NCBI RefSeq assembly: GCF_002111585.1
Contig: NZ_LUTP01000003.1
Span: 62,001 to 126,000, forward strand
DNA: 64,000 bases
Direction of reading: 5' to 3'
Origin: Lonsdalea iberica
GTDB lineage: Bacteria; Pseudomonadota; Gammaproteobacteria; Enterobacterales; Enterobacteriaceae
Shown: in pieces, positions 45,520 through 59,498 of the stretch
Position numbering within the stretch: position 1 is the first letter of the stretch
Layout of the letters: every line of letters begins with the position of its first letter
Made by a program: the position numbers and the translations under genes
The notes under the pieces: model-generated
The model's input: the letters and a program-made list of their open reading frames with translations, nothing else
The model's database searches: none
Told to the model about the DNA's origin: nothing

Positions 45520-48375
45520 ATGAGCAGCACTCCTGCGCCCCGTTTCCCATTACCCGCCTCGTTACTCTCTCAGGCCCAGCATGCGGGGTCCCGCTGGCCC
45601 TCTTCTCCTGCGCTCACGACGTTGACGGCGGAGGAGCAGGCGGCGGTCGCGATGAGCGATTTCGTCAGCGACGCGCTGGCGCGCTTCCCTGCCTGGCTAC
45701 ACGACATCAGACAATCTCCGCCGGTCCCCGAAGAGTGGGAAAACTATGCGGACGCGCTGCGACTGGCGCTGAGCGAGGTGCGCGATGACGCCGCGCTGAT
45801 GGCTACGCTTCGCACGTTTCGGCGTCGCATGCTGGTCCGCATCGCCTTCGCGCAGGCGCTGGGTACGTGCGGCACAGAGGAAACGCTACGGCAACTGAGC
45901 GAGTTGGCGGAAGTGTCCGTCATCGCCGCCCGCGACTGGCTATACGACGCCTGCTGCCGGGAATGGGGTACGCCCTGCAATCCACAGGGCGACCCTCAGC
46001 CGCTGATGGTGATCGGCATGGGCAAGCTGGGCGGTCGGGAACTGAATTTCTCCTCGGACATCGATTTGATTTTCGCCTATCCGGAAAACGGAAATACGCG
46101 TGGCGGACGGCGGGAGCTGGACAACGCTCAGTTCTTTACCCGGCTGGGTCAACGGCTCATCAAAGCGCTCGATCACATCACCGAAGATGGTTTTGTGTAC
46201 CGGGTGGATATGCGCCTGAGGCCGTTCGGAGACAGCGGTCCGCTGGTGCTGAGCTTCACCGCGCTGGAAGACTACTACCAAGAGCAGGGGCGCGACTGGG
46301 AGCGCTACGCGATGGTAAAAGCGCGGCCACTCGGCGAAGCGGATGCGGCGTATCGTCAGGAGCTGAATCAACTGCTGCGTCCGTTCGTGTTCCGGCGCTA
46401 CATGGACTTCAGCGTTATCCAGTCCCTGCGCAACATGAAAAACATGATCGCGCGCGAAGTACGTCGCCGCGATCTGCGTAATAACATCAAACTCGGTCCC
46501 GGCGGCATTCGGGAAGTGGAGTTCATCACCCAGGTCTTCCAGCTGATTCGCGGAGGACGCGAGCCGCAGCTGCAATCGCGTTCGCTGTTGCCGACGTTGC
46601 AACAGTTGGGCGAACTGGGCGTGTTGCCTGCGGAGCAAACGTCGCGACTGCGGGAAGCTTATCTGTTTCTGCGGCGGCTGGAAAACTTGTTACAAGCTAT
46701 CGCCGACGAACAGACTCAGACTCTACCGGAGGACGCGCTCAATCAGGCCCGCCTGTCTTGGGGAATGGCCTGCGATAGCTGGCCGTCACTTTGCGAAGCA
46801 TTGACGCGACACACGCAGGCGGTGCGTGACGTCTTCAACGAACTGATCGGCGACGACGCCCCCGACGGCAGCGATGATCCGGCTCACGAACATTTTCGCA
46901 GCTTGTGGCAGGACGGGTTGGACGAGGCCGAGTTAGCGTCCCTGACCCCGCATTTGCCGGAAGCGAACCGGACGAATTTGTTACAACAGCTACAGGACTT
47001 TCGTTCCGAGCTGTCTCGCCGCACTATCGGTCCACGTGGCCGGGACGTGTTGGACCAGTTGATGCCCGCGCTGCTGGCGGAAGCCTGTCAGCAGGAGCAA
47101 GCCGATATCATCGTCTCGCGCATCACGCCGCTGCTCACCGGCATCGTCACGCGAACGACCTATCTGGAGCTGCTGCTCGAATCACGTCCGGCCTTGAAGC
47201 ACCTCATCCGCCTGTGCGCGGCCTCCCCGATGCTCGCCAGCCAGCTGGCGCGCTATCCGCTGCTGCTGGATGAGCTGCTCGACCCTGCTACGCTTTATCA
47301 ACCGACGGCGCAACATGCCTATGCGGATGAACTGCGCCAATACTTGATGCGGGTACCGGAAGAGGACGAGGAGCAACAGCTGGAAGCGCTGCGCCAGTTC
47401 AAGCTGACGCAGCAGCTAAGAATTGCCGCCGGAGATATCGCGGGCGCGCTGCCGGTCATGAAAGTCAGCGACCATTTGACCTATCTGGCCGAGGCGATTA
47501 TCGCCGCCGTGGTGCAACAGGCTTGGCTGAGTATGGTGACGCGTTATGGCCAGCCGTCGCACCTGCAACAGCGAGAAGGGCGCGGGTTCGCGGTGATCGG
47601 CTACGGCAAGCTGGGCGGCTGGGAGCTAGGCTATGGTTCGGATCTCGATCTGGTCTTTCTGCACGACTGCCCGGCGAACGTGATGACCGATGGCGATCGC
47701 AGTATCGACGGCCACCAGTTCTATCTGCGGCTGGCCCAGCGCGTCATGCATCTGTTCAGCACGCGCACCTCGTCCGGGATCCTCTACGAGGTGGACGCGC
47801 GACTGCGGCCGTCCGGCGCGGCGGGGATGTTGGTCAGTACTGTCGGCGCGTTTGACGACTATCAGCGCCACGATGCCTGGACATGGGAGCATCAGGCGCT
47901 GGTTCGCGCGCGTATGGTTTATGGTGAAACCGGCGTCCAGCGTCAATTTGAGGCGACCCGACGACATGTTCTTTGTCGGGCGCGCGACGGCGAAGCATTA
48001 CGCGCCGAGGTACGGGAGATGCGTGAGAAGATGCGGCGTCACCAGTCCCGACGGGATCCGGATGCGTTCAATCTGAAAGCGGATGCCGGCGGTATCATCG
48101 ACATCGAATTTATCGTGCAGTATCTGGTCCTGCGTTATGCGCACGCGCAGCCGGCATTAACGCGCTGGTCCGATAATGTACGTATTCTGGAGATGATGGC
48201 TCAGCACGGCGTGATGGAGGAAGACGAGGCCAATGCATTAACGCGGGCTTACATCACGTTGCGCGACGAACTGCATCGTCTGGCCTTGCAGGAGCGCTCC
48301 GGGCGCGTGAGCCAAGCGCTTTTCCGCGCTGAGCGCGAGCAGGTGGAACGCAGCTGGAAAAACTGGCTGGGCTGA
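45520..48375 (+). CDS. glnE: Glutamine synthetase adenylyltransferase/adenylyl-removing enzyme
   Basis: GlnE adenylylates glutamine synthetase when nitrogen is plentiful and removes AMP when it is scarce. The 951-residue protein has two homologous nucleotidyltransferase halves: the N-terminal one (adenylyl removal) with [20 protein letters not shown] and the C-terminal one (adenylylation) with [21 protein letters not shown] linker for PII binding lies between them. ATG 45520 follows GAGGATAGG; the preceding 17 codons are arginine-rich and not conserved. The first about 60 residues differ most from E. coli. Confidence 0.96.
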   Translation: MSSTPAPRFPLPASLLSQAQHAGSRWPSSPALTTLTAEEQAAVAMSDFVSDALARFPAWLHDIRQSPPVPEEWENYADALRLALSEVRDDAALMATLRTFRRRMLVRIAFAQALGTCGTEETLRQLSELAEVSVIAARDWLYDACCREWGTPCNPQGDPQPLMVIGMGKLGGRELNFSSDIDLIFAYPENGNTRGGRRELDNAQFFTRLGQRLIKALDHITEDGFVYRVDMRLRPFGDSGPLVLSFTALEDYYQEQGRDWERYAMVKARPLGEADAAYRQELNQLLRPFVFRRYMDFSVIQSLRNMKNMIAREVRRRDLRNNIKLGPGGIREVEFITQVFQLIRGGREPQLQSRSLLPTLQQLGELGVLPAEQTSRLREAYLFLRRLENLLQAIADEQTQTLPEDALNQARLSWGMACDSWPSLCEALTRHTQAVRDVFNELIGDDAPDGSDDPAHEHFRSLWQDGLDEAELASLTPHLPEANRTNLLQQLQDFRSELSRRTIGPRGRDVLDQLMPALLAEACQQEQADIIVSRITPLLTGIVTRTTYLELLLESRPALKHLIRLCAASPMLASQLARYPLLLDELLDPATLYQPTAQHAYADELRQYLMRVPEEDEEQQLEALRQFKLTQQLRIAAGDIAGALPVMKVSDHLTYLAEAIIAAVVQQAWLSMVTRYGQPSHLQQREGRGFAVIGYGKLGGWELGYGSDLDLVFLHDCPANVMTDGDRSIDGHQFYLRLAQRVMHLFSTRTSSGILYEVDARLRPSGAAGMLVSTVGAFDDYQRHDAWTWEHQALVRARMVYGETGVQRQFEATRRHVLCRARDGEALRAEVREMREKMRRHQSRRDPDAFNLKADAGGIIDIEFIVQYLVLRYAHAQPALTRWSDNVRILEMMAQHGVMEEDEANALTRAYITLRDELHRLALQERSGRVSQALFRAEREQVERSWKNWLG

Positions 48376-48491
48376 TAAATTGCGCGAGAAATCGCCGCCG
48401 CCTCCGCGGATTTCCCCTGCGGGGGGCCGTGACGTCGTGCGAGCTGTGGTAGTATAGCGCGCGTTAAAATGAACCCTTTTTGGAGCAGGGA

Positions 48492-51979
<3,488 letters not shown>

Positions 51980-51981
51980 CG

Positions 51982-52215
51982 ATGGAAAAAACCGACCTGC
52001 TGGCGATAGCCAACACGACGATGCCGTTTGGTAAATACAAAGGTCGGGCGTTGATCGATCTGCCGGAAGAGTATTTGCTATGGTTCGCGCGTAAAGAGGT
52101 GTTTCCCGAAGGGCGTTTAGGCGAGCTGCTGCAACTGACGATGGTGATCAAAATGGAAGGCTTGCAGGGGTTAATCAAACCTCTGAAAGACGCCTCAAAC
52201 GGCCGGTCTGACTGA
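51982..52215 (+). CDS. DUF3820 (YpeB-like) protein
   Basis: The 77-residue protein (MEKTDLLAIANTTMPFGKYK, then ALIDLPEEYLLWFARKE) is a DUF3820 member. E. coli YpeB of this family lies next to ligA, so the ligA-ypeB pair has moved together. It starts two bases after the ligA stop. The family is small and of unknown role; exonuclease-like proteins carry a similar FGKYKG motif. Confidence 0.9.
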   Translation: MEKTDLLAIANTTMPFGKYKGRALIDLPEEYLLWFARKEVFPEGRLGELLQLTMVIKMEGLQGLIKPLKDASNGRSD

Positions 52216-52242
52216 CCGGCTCGTTCCTTTTCCCGCTCGCGA

Positions 52243-52581
52243 TTACACGTAGACGTTGATCTGGTTGCTGGCGGTGGGACGATTAATGCCGTCCGCCAAT
52301 GTCGAGAAAGTGCTGGTCGGCGTGCTGCTGTTGCTGGAATAACCTTGCGTTTGCGAAGATTGCAGCTGGGAAATCTGGGCTGCGAGCGCCTGAATCTGCG
52401 CTTCAATCATCTGAATCTGCATCTGAGCGCTTGAATCTTCACCGCTGCTGGACGTGGCCTGACTCAGTTGTTGGGTCAGCTGCTGTATCTGCTGTTGCAA
52501 CCGGGCAATCCTTTGTGTGTTATCACGGTTGCTGGACGAATCGCTGAATGATGTCGACGCTATTGCACTGATTACGGCCAT
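52243..52581 (-). CDS. FlxA-like protein (first)
   Basis: The 112-residue protein has a central coiled coil rich in Gln (RIARLQQQIQQLTQQLSQ, then QIQMIEAQIQALAAQISQLQ) and Ser/Thr-rich flanks. It matches FlxA-like proteins, which are often controlled by the flagellar sigma factor and have no known biochemical role. ATG 52581 follows GGAGGAAG; the frame's first five codons are unlikely to be used. A paralogue lies 265 bases upstream on the same strand. Confidence 0.85.
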   Translation of the reverse strand: MAVISAIASTSFSDSSSNRDNTQRIARLQQQIQQLTQQLSQATSSSGEDSSAQMQIQMIEAQIQALAAQISQLQSSQTQGYSSNSSTPTSTFSTLADGINRPTASNQINVYV

Positions 52582-52846
52582 GATGTCTTCCTCCATTTGT
52601 CAGCCTTGGCAGGCTATGGAGTGATTATAAAACAGGTGAGTTGGGTGAATATTTAGCACTTTGTCTGAAAAAACGCAGAATTTTGCGGCAAAGCGTGGGG
52701 AAAACGTAAAGAGACGGTTTATCACAGGGGACGCGGGGCTTAGACCGCCGTGGCCTCAAGGGGCGGAGAACGCGGTCGGCCATCAAGGCCCGACCGTGGG
52801 TCACTCTCCAGGATAGCGCGAAAAGCGCCGACCTTTCGGAGGACCA
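52582..52846. other. Intergenic region between the FlxA-like paralogues
   Basis: 265 bases without a gene. Inverted CGGTCG/CGACCG segments near 52775-52797 could form a terminator for the second FlxA-like gene. Confidence 0.4.
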
Positions 52847-53218
52847 TCAGATATAGATGTCAATCTGATTGCTTTCGGTCGGCTGGTTGACGCCTTCCTT
52901 TTTGTTGCCGGAATTCGACGCATTGCTGCTTTCAGCGACGCTCTGCTGTCGCTGACTTTGCTGCGCCTGCGCCATTTGCTCCTGAGCCTGCTGGGTTTGG
53001 AGCTGCTCAATCTGAGCTTCAATCATCTCAATCTGTGCCTGCAACATCTGCGTTTGAGTGGCTTTTGTCTCTTCATCCGCATTTGAATTGGACACATCCT
53101 TCAACTGCTCGGTGGTTTTTTCCAGTTTCTGATTGAGCTGGTTGATTTTCTGCGTGTAGTTGGTCGAGCCGCCAGATGAACTGCTGCTGACGGAAGACAC
53201 TGAGCTAATACTTGTCAT
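52847..53218 (-). CDS. FlxA-like protein (second)
   Basis: The 123-residue paralogue begins MTSISSVSSVSSSSSGGSTN and has a coiled coil (KINQLNQKLEKTTEQLKDVS, then QAQIEMIEAQIEQLQTQQAQ). Its C-terminus, NQPTESNQIDIYI, matches the ending of the first copy (NRPTASNQINVYV), so the two arose by duplication. AAGGAGCG precedes the ATG. It lies next to a chemoreceptor gene, which supports a motility-linked role. Confidence 0.85.
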   Translation of the reverse strand: MTSISSVSSVSSSSSGGSTNYTQKINQLNQKLEKTTEQLKDVSNSNADEETKATQTQMLQAQIEMIEAQIEQLQTQQAQEQMAQAQQSQRQQSVAESSNASNSGNKKEGVNQPTESNQIDIYI

Positions 53219-53376
53219 TTTCGCTCCTTAATCATTGTGCCATGCCATGATACTCATCCCTTACCCTGTGCTAACGTACGCAGAGGGTAAGATCTTATTG
53301 TCGGCAAATCGTTATCATCTTTTAAGGCTAGTTCAGTATAAAACATTCCCTATTATGCTCATCAGCCTCCTTCGCG

Positions 53377-54911
53377 CTAGCGTCCATAGACGTTGACCGC
53401 TTCCGTCAGGCGGATGGCCTGCTGTTTCAATCCTGTGGCTACGCCGGACGATTGGGTGACCATCTCGCTATTACCCTGCGTCATTTGCTCGATCTGGGCG
53501 ATGGAGTCGTTAATTAACGCCAGCGCTGACGTCTGTTCGCGCGTGGCGAGACCGATTTCGTGGATGAGGCGGCTGACCTGCCCGACATGTTCCACGATGC
53601 TTGAAATATGTTGGTCAGCCTTTTCTACCAGACGGCTGCCGTTTTGAACGCTGGCGACGTTATCGTCAATCAAGGCTTTGATCTCTTTGGCGGCGGAAGC
53701 GGAATTCTGCGCCAACTGCCGGACTTCGGCGGCGACGACCGCGAATCCTTTACCTTGTTCGCCCGCGCGGCGGCTTCCACGGCGGCGTTAAGAGCCAGAA
53801 TATTGGTCTGGAACGCGATGCTGTCGATGACGGCAATGATATCCACCACCTTTGCACTTGCCGCGTTAATCGCGTTCATCATCTCGACAGTCTGCCGCAT
53901 GATGTCGCCGCCTTCCTGTGCCGCCTGAGTGGCGTCGTCGGTCAGTTGAATTGCGTTCGCCGCCGTTTCGGCGCTTTGGTGGACGGCTGAGGTGATCTCT
54001 TCGATCGCTGCCGCTGTTTGCTGCAGGTTGCCCGCCGTCTCTTCCGTGCGATGGCTCAGGTCGACGTTGCCAGCCGCCAACTGCTCGCTGACGCTTTTCA
54101 TGCCCGCTACCTGAGTGCTGACGTCGTCGACCAGCGAGTTCAGATTGAGTGAGAATTGGTTAACTACTCGCAGTAGCATGCCGATTTCATCCACGCGGTT
54201 GAACCGCAGGGCATCGACTTTTCTGCCCGAAACGACGCGCTGCGCCTGACGGAGTAGGGTTTGCAGAGGGCGGGCGATTTGCTGCTGTAAAAAGAGGTCC
54301 AGCAACAGCATGGTCAGCAGCGAAGCGAAGGCTTGTGGGAGAATGCCGGCGCCGGATAGGGAAAATAGAAAAGGAATCACGCCGCCAGCCAATATGGCGC
54401 TGCGTAGACGCCAGCGTACCGGCATTTTTTGAAATAGGGAGAGAATGGATAACAGGCCCGTTCTGACTACCAGCCCTTTATAGAATGTGCGACGACCCGC
54501 CTGCTGTTTGATGACCGCGTCATAGAGCGCCGCGGCGGCTTTTATTTCTTCTGCTTCCGGCGTATTACGCACGGAAATATAGCCAGAAAGTTTATCGTTA
54601 TGATAAACCGGCGTGACGTTAGCGCGGACCCAATAATAATCACCGTTTCTGCGGCGATTTTTCACCATACCAGTCCAGCTGTCTCCCTGTTGCAGGGTAT
54701 ACCACATGTCTGCAAAGGCAGCGGGAGGCATATCCGGATGACGGACAATATTATGGGGTTGTCCGACAAGGTCTTCGGCGTCAAATCCGCTGACCCGAAT
54801 AAAGGCCGAATTGGCATAGGTAATATGGCTTTTAATGTCAGTCGTTGACATTAATGTGGTATTCGCGCTTAACGAATATTCTTGTTGGGTAACAGGTGAA
54901 TTAACCCTCAT
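53377..54911 (-). pseudogene. PAS-domain (Aer-type) chemoreceptor, frameshifted
   Basis: The 5' frame encodes an N-terminal PAS domain typical of Aer energy sensors ([20 protein letters not shown], then [37 protein letters not shown]), a membrane hairpin near residues 170-210, HAMP and the start of the signalling domain. The frame slips near 53769-53771: [13 protein letters not shown] should read [14 protein letters not shown], one C short in a CCC run. The other frame continues to 53377 with [15 protein letters not shown] to VNVYGR. Correcting one base gives a receptor of about 511 residues for redox or oxygen taxis. Confidence 0.88.
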
Positions 54912-55143
54912 AACTAAACCCCGAGTGTGTGTTGTCGTAAAAGAAATAAATGAAAAATAACTAACCTATTAAATAAGAAATTTTATTAAAAAGAGTGGCG
55001 CTTTATTATTATCGATGGTGGTTTGGGAAATTGACTTATTTATATAAGCCAAATTCCGTCTGTCCGGGGGTAATTCCACCAGGCTGGGGATTATCCGGTA
55101 AAGAATGATGTTGTCAATTTATTCGTAATGTTAGGTCGTAGGT

Positions 55144-55171
55144 AATAATCATTCTCGCGATAATGATTATT
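55144..55171. promoter_or_regulatory. Perfect palindrome with Fur-like half-sites
   Basis: AATAATCATT (55144-55153) and AATGATTATT (55162-55171) are exact inverted copies around eight bases. The right half with its flank (GATAATGATTAT) resembles one and a half Fur hexamers. It is about 230 bases upstream of the PAS chemoreceptor start. Confidence 0.35.
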
Positions 55172-55307
55172 TAAACTATAAAGTCATTTGATGAGATTAA
55201 ATAAGCTGAAAATAAAAATCGATTTTATTGAGTTGTTAAAAATATAACGAATTATTTATTTGTCCCCCTCAAGGTGTTCACAAAGCGGATAAAATAAAAT
55301 GACATTA

Positions 55308-55330
55308 ACTCCCCCCTTGAAGAGGGGAGT
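55308..55330 (-). terminator. Terminator of barA
   Basis: On the minus strand, ACTCCCC pairs with GGGGAGT around the loop region TCTTCAAGG, followed by TAATGTCATTTTATTTT. Confidence 0.6.
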
Positions 55331-55345
55331 GATGATGACGTTTTG

Positions 55346-58096
55346 TTAATCGGCAAGGTATTGCCCCGCCGCTTGCTCGACATGCGTCATTTCATCCAGC
55401 AGCTCCAGCCACTCCGGCTCTAGTGCTTCTGCCGTGACGCCGCGACGCAGCTGCTGTTCCAGATAGGCGCAATGTTGCTTAAGACGAGGCACGCCGCTAT
55501 AGCTACAGCTGCCGTGCAGTTTATGGATGGTTTCCAGCAGCGATGCCTGATTTTGGCCGTTTAATTTCGCTTCAATCTGTGGGCGCACCTGGGCCAGGAA
55601 ATCGAGCAACATTTTAAGTAAATCACGAGCCAGTTCCGGCTTGTTGGCGGCCTGCCGTTGTGCCAGCGCCCAGTCCAGCGACGGCGTCGCCTCGGCGGCG
55701 TTGACCGGAGTGGCTTCCGGCTCGGCCACGTGCCTGCGCAGCACGCTGTACAGCATCTTTTCATCAATGGGTTTGGACAGATAGTCGTCCATGCCGGACT
55801 GGAGGAACTGTTCCCGTTCGCCGTGCATGACCTGCGCTGTGACGGCGATGATCGGCGTGTCTTTGTGGTTGGGCAATTGGCGGATCAGTTCGCTGGCACG
55901 CAGGCCATCCATCCCCGGCATTTGGATATCCATCAGTATCACGTTCAAATCGTTTTGCCTGGCTTGCTCTACCGCTTCCGCGCCGCTTTCGCACAGAATG
56001 ATGTCGACCACCAACTCTTTCAGCAGCGTACCAATCAATTTCAGGTTCGCCAGATTGTCGTCAACCGCCATCACCCGCAGCGGCAGTCGCGGGGTTTCCT
56101 GTTTAGGATGAAGTTCCAGCCCAGTCGTGTTCGCATAGTTGCACTGGAACAGATTGGTGTCCTGCAACAGCGGCAACAGGCGCGCCGAGGTGATGGGTTT
56201 GCTCAGGCAGGCATGAACGCCCAGCGATTTCAGCTGTTCCGCATCCATCTGCGCCAGACTGGGCAGGGCGAGAATGACGCAGGGCGCGCGACGGCAAAGG
56301 TTGTGGATCTTGGGCGTGAAGTCCAGCAGCGTATTGCGGTAATGGACGGGAATGCCCACCAGCAGAATATCGAACTTTTGCGCCGGCAACAGCTCGGTGG
56401 TAGGGCTGTAGCTGACGGCCAGCGGCGTTCGCCTTAATACATCCAGCGTCGCCTGCGCGGCGGCGGGGTTGGCTTCGACATAGGCCAGATTTTTCCCCTG
56501 TAGCATATCGAAGTAGTTGTTGAGCACGGCGGGGTGCGGATTGAGCTGCAAATTCAGCGTGCACCAGAAGGTAGACCCCTTATCGGGCACGCTGTGGAAG
56601 CGGATATTGCCGCCCATTTCCTGCACCAGCCTCTGGGTGATCACCAGACCCAGCCCCGTACCGCCATGCCGACGGGAAATGCTGGTGTCGGCTTGTCGGA
56701 AAGCTTGAAACAGCTGGGTTTGCTGGGTTTCATCAATCCCGATCCCGGTATCTTTGATTTGAATTTCCAACTGTGCCTGCTGGTGGTGCTGGGAACGTTT
56801 TTCCACGCGGATATCAATGTTGCCGTGCTCGGTGAACTTAATCGCGTTGCCCAGCAGGTTAGTGACGATTTGCTGGATGCGTAATGGGTCGCCGATAAAC
56901 TGCTCCGGGACATCACGCTTGATGTTCAGCGTCAGCTCCAGCCCTTTCTCGTGCGCGGTATGGGCCAGCAGGATCACCATTTCATCCAGCGTGTTGTGCA
57001 GAGAGAAAGGGATGTGTTCCAGCACCAGCTTGCCGGCTTCCAGTTTGGAGAAGTCCAGCACGTCATTGATGATGTTTAGCAGGTTGTTGGCAGAACGTTC
57101 AATGGTATGCAGGTAGTCTTGCTGTGTGGGCGTCAGCTGCGTTTTCAGAGTTTGTCGGGTGAATCCGATCACGCCGTTGAGCGGTGTGCGCAGCTCATGC
57201 GACATATTGGCGAGAAACTCGGACTTGATGCGGGCGGCTTCCTGAGCGCGCTTCTTGGCTAGATCCAGTTCGACGTTCTGAATCTCCATCTGCTCCAGCG
57301 TTTCTCTCAGATCGTAAGTTGCCTGATCGATGTTCTGCTGCATCTCTTCGTGGTAGGCGGTCAATGACATCGCCATCGAGTTGATGCCGTTTTTCAGCAT
57401 GTGCAGTTCGCCGAGCATTTTGCCTTCGACGCGACTGTCCAACTGGCCCCGGCGAATGCGGTCGACGGTATCCACCATATTGCCGATGGGCGTAGTGACG
57501 TCCCGCATCAGGCGATAGGCGAACAGCAGCGCGCACCCCATACTGATCAGCAACAGCAGACCCGCCAGAGCGATTTCCCGATACTGCTGCAGTTCGATGT
57601 TATCCAAATTCAGGGCGATGGCGACATACCCTACCGGCGCTAAACGAACACTATTGGTAGTCAGCGACGGGGATAGCGCCTCCTCCGTCAGCAGCGGCAT
57701 ACGCATGATGAAGTGATTGTCCCGTTCGAAGATCTGGAGCGAATCCGGCACCGGCGATCCCTCCGGCAGCGCCAGAATATTGTTGATATCGCGGGAGTAG
57801 GTGCTCACTAGGGGACGATGATGCGTATCGAAAATGCTGATGGCGCGAACCACATCGGCGTGGCGGCGGTGTAGCCGGTGTACCAGCTGGCGCAGTGTTT
57901 CCGGTTGATGCTGGGCGATGGCGAATGCGCTGTTGATCGCCAGAGGTTCAATAATGCTGCTGCCGGCTTCCGTCAGCTGATCCTGCAACTGATTATAACG
58001 ATGAATGATGAAGAAGCCGCTGAGCAGGAGTCCCACCAGCAGCGTGGGCGCCAGAATCAGAATCATCATTCGTGCACGCAGACTGTATTTGGTCAT
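55346..58096 (-). CDS. barA: Hybrid sensor histidine kinase BarA
   Basis: BarA phosphorylates UvrY/GacA, which drives the Csr small RNAs and controls carbon use and virulence. The 916-residue inner-membrane protein has two membrane helices flanking a periplasmic sensor, HAMP, a histidine kinase ([16 protein letters not shown] with the phospho-His), receiver domains (functional one with [13 protein letters not shown] near residue 720) and a C-terminal HPt domain ([18 protein letters not shown]). It is divergent from rlmD, as in E. coli. Confidence 0.97.
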   Translation of the reverse strand: MTKYSLRARMMILILAPTLLVGLLLSGFFIIHRYNQLQDQLTEAGSSIIEPLAINSAFAIAQHQPETLRQLVHRLHRRHADVVRAISIFDTHHRPLVSTYSRDINNILALPEGSPVPDSLQIFERDNHFIMRMPLLTEEALSPSLTTNSVRLAPVGYVAIALNLDNIELQQYREIALAGLLLLISMGCALLFAYRLMRDVTTPIGNMVDTVDRIRRGQLDSRVEGKMLGELHMLKNGINSMAMSLTAYHEEMQQNIDQATYDLRETLEQMEIQNVELDLAKKRAQEAARIKSEFLANMSHELRTPLNGVIGFTRQTLKTQLTPTQQDYLHTIERSANNLLNIINDVLDFSKLEAGKLVLEHIPFSLHNTLDEMVILLAHTAHEKGLELTLNIKRDVPEQFIGDPLRIQQIVTNLLGNAIKFTEHGNIDIRVEKRSQHHQQAQLEIQIKDTGIGIDETQQTQLFQAFRQADTSISRRHGGTGLGLVITQRLVQEMGGNIRFHSVPDKGSTFWCTLNLQLNPHPAVLNNYFDMLQGKNLAYVEANPAAAQATLDVLRRTPLAVSYSPTTELLPAQKFDILLVGIPVHYRNTLLDFTPKIHNLCRRAPCVILALPSLAQMDAEQLKSLGVHACLSKPITSARLLPLLQDTNLFQCNYANTTGLELHPKQETPRLPLRVMAVDDNLANLKLIGTLLKELVVDIILCESGAEAVEQARQNDLNVILMDIQMPGMDGLRASELIRQLPNHKDTPIIAVTAQVMHGEREQFLQSGMDDYLSKPIDEKMLYSVLRRHVAEPEATPVNAAEATPSLDWALAQRQAANKPELARDLLKMLLDFLAQVRPQIEAKLNGQNQASLLETIHKLHGSCSYSGVPRLKQHCAYLEQQLRRGVTAEALEPEWLELLDEMTHVEQAAGQYLAD

Positions 58097-58157
58097 GGGG
58101 GTCCAATGTGGGAGAATTGAGGCTGATTAATCCGTTAATACATGACATCACACTTAT

Positions 58158-59483
58158 ATGGCGCAATTCTACTCCCCAAAACGGCGTGTGACGACCCGTC
58201 AACGCATCACCGTGTCGGTCAACGACCTCGACCCGTTCGGTCAGGGTGTGGCGCGTCATCAGGGGAAAACGATTTTCATCGCCGGCGCGCTGCCGGGGGA
58301 ACAGGCCGAAGTCCAGGTGACTGAGGATAAGAAACAGTTTTCCCGGGCGAGCCTAAAACAGCTGTTGAGCAAGAGCGAAGATCGTGTCGATCCTCGCTGC
58401 CCACATTTCAACGTCTGCGGGGGCTGTCAGCAGCAGCATGCCAGTCAGGCGCTTCAGGAACGGAGTAAATCCAGCGCGTTAATGCGGCTGATGGCGAGGG
58501 AGATTGGCGCTACCGTTCCTTCGCCGGATGTGATTAGCGGCCCGGCCTACGCCTACCGACGCCGTGCCCGGCTTGGGTTATACTTTCAGGCTAAATCACA
58601 GCGATTGCAGATGGGATATCGCCAGGCGGCCTCGCACGATTTGGTGGAGGTGCGTCACTGTCCAATACTCTGTTCCGAGCTGGAAGCGCTGCTGGTACCT
58701 TTGCACGAGTGCCTCAGCAGCCTTCAGGCGAAAAGGCGTCTCGGTCACGTCGAGCTGGTGCTGGCCGACCAGGGACCGCTGGTGATTCTGCGTCATCTCG
58801 ATCCGCTTAGCGCCGCAGACCGTCAGGCGCTGATCGCACTGGCGCGCGCGCGGTCGATATCGCTGTTTCTCGCCGGTGAGACAGACGCCCTTGAGTGTCT
58901 GCACGGCGAAATGCCGACCTATCAAATCGACGATCTTTCCCTGGCGTTCAGTCCGCGGGACTTCATTCAGGTGAACGACGTTATCAATCGGCAAATGGTT
59001 AGTCAGGCCTTGTCCTGGCTTGATGTAAAACCGCAGGACCGTGTGCTTGACCTGTTTTGCGGCATGGGCAATTTTACGCTGCCGCTGGCCCGGCGGGCCG
59101 AAGTCGTCGGCGTGGAAGGCGTGCCGGCGTTGGTGGCCAAGGGACAGGAAAATGCCCGACGCAACGGTTTATCCAACGCCGTGTTCTTTCATCATAACCT
59201 GGAAGAGGACGTCACCCGGCAGCCGTGGGCATCGCAGGGGTTCAATAAAATAGTGCTCGATCCGGCCCGTGCCGGCGCGCCGGGCGTTATGTCTCACATC
59301 GTGAAACTGGCGCCTGAGCGGGTGGTCTACATATCCTGTAACCCGACCACGCTGGCGCGAGACAGCAAAGTGCTATTGGCGGCCGGCTATCAGCTGGCGC
59401 GGATAGCGATGCTGGATATGTTTCCACACACCGGGCATCTTGAATCCATGGCGTTGTTTCTGCCCGGCGCCGGTGGTTGGTAA
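58158..59483 (+). CDS. rlmD: 23S rRNA (uracil(1939)-C(5))-methyltransferase RlmD
   Basis: RlmD methylates U1939 of 23S rRNA. The 441-residue enzyme has a TRAM domain at the N-terminus, the iron-sulfur cysteines ([17 protein letters not shown] and VRHCP), the AdoMet motif [16 protein letters not shown] and the catalytic [10 protein letters not shown] near the end. ATG 58158 has only a weak ribosome site. relA follows after 15 bases. Confidence 0.96.
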   Translation: MAQFYSPKRRVTTRQRITVSVNDLDPFGQGVARHQGKTIFIAGALPGEQAEVQVTEDKKQFSRASLKQLLSKSEDRVDPRCPHFNVCGGCQQQHASQALQERSKSSALMRLMAREIGATVPSPDVISGPAYAYRRRARLGLYFQAKSQRLQMGYRQAASHDLVEVRHCPILCSELEALLVPLHECLSSLQAKRRLGHVELVLADQGPLVILRHLDPLSAADRQALIALARARSISLFLAGETDALECLHGEMPTYQIDDLSLAFSPRDFIQVNDVINRQMVSQALSWLDVKPQDRVLDLFCGMGNFTLPLARRAEVVGVEGVPALVAKGQENARRNGLSNAVFFHHNLEEDVTRQPWASQGFNKIVLDPARAGAPGVMSHIVKLAPERVVYISCNPTTLARDSKVLLAAGYQLARIAMLDMFPHTGHLESMALFLPGAGGW

Positions 59484-59498
59484 AGAAAGGGAGAATTT

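Larger units (their letters stand above)
54912..55345. other. AT-rich intergenic region between the PAS chemoreceptor and barA
   Basis: 434 bases, clearly more AT-rich than the genes around it and without an open frame of note. It contains a palindrome at 55144-55171 and the barA terminator. It is the upstream region of the PAS chemoreceptor on the minus strand. Confidence 0.5.

Noticed and set aside
44490-45530. 346-codon minus-strand open frame
   Set aside because: Antisense to ygiF with shadow-type composition and no start signal.
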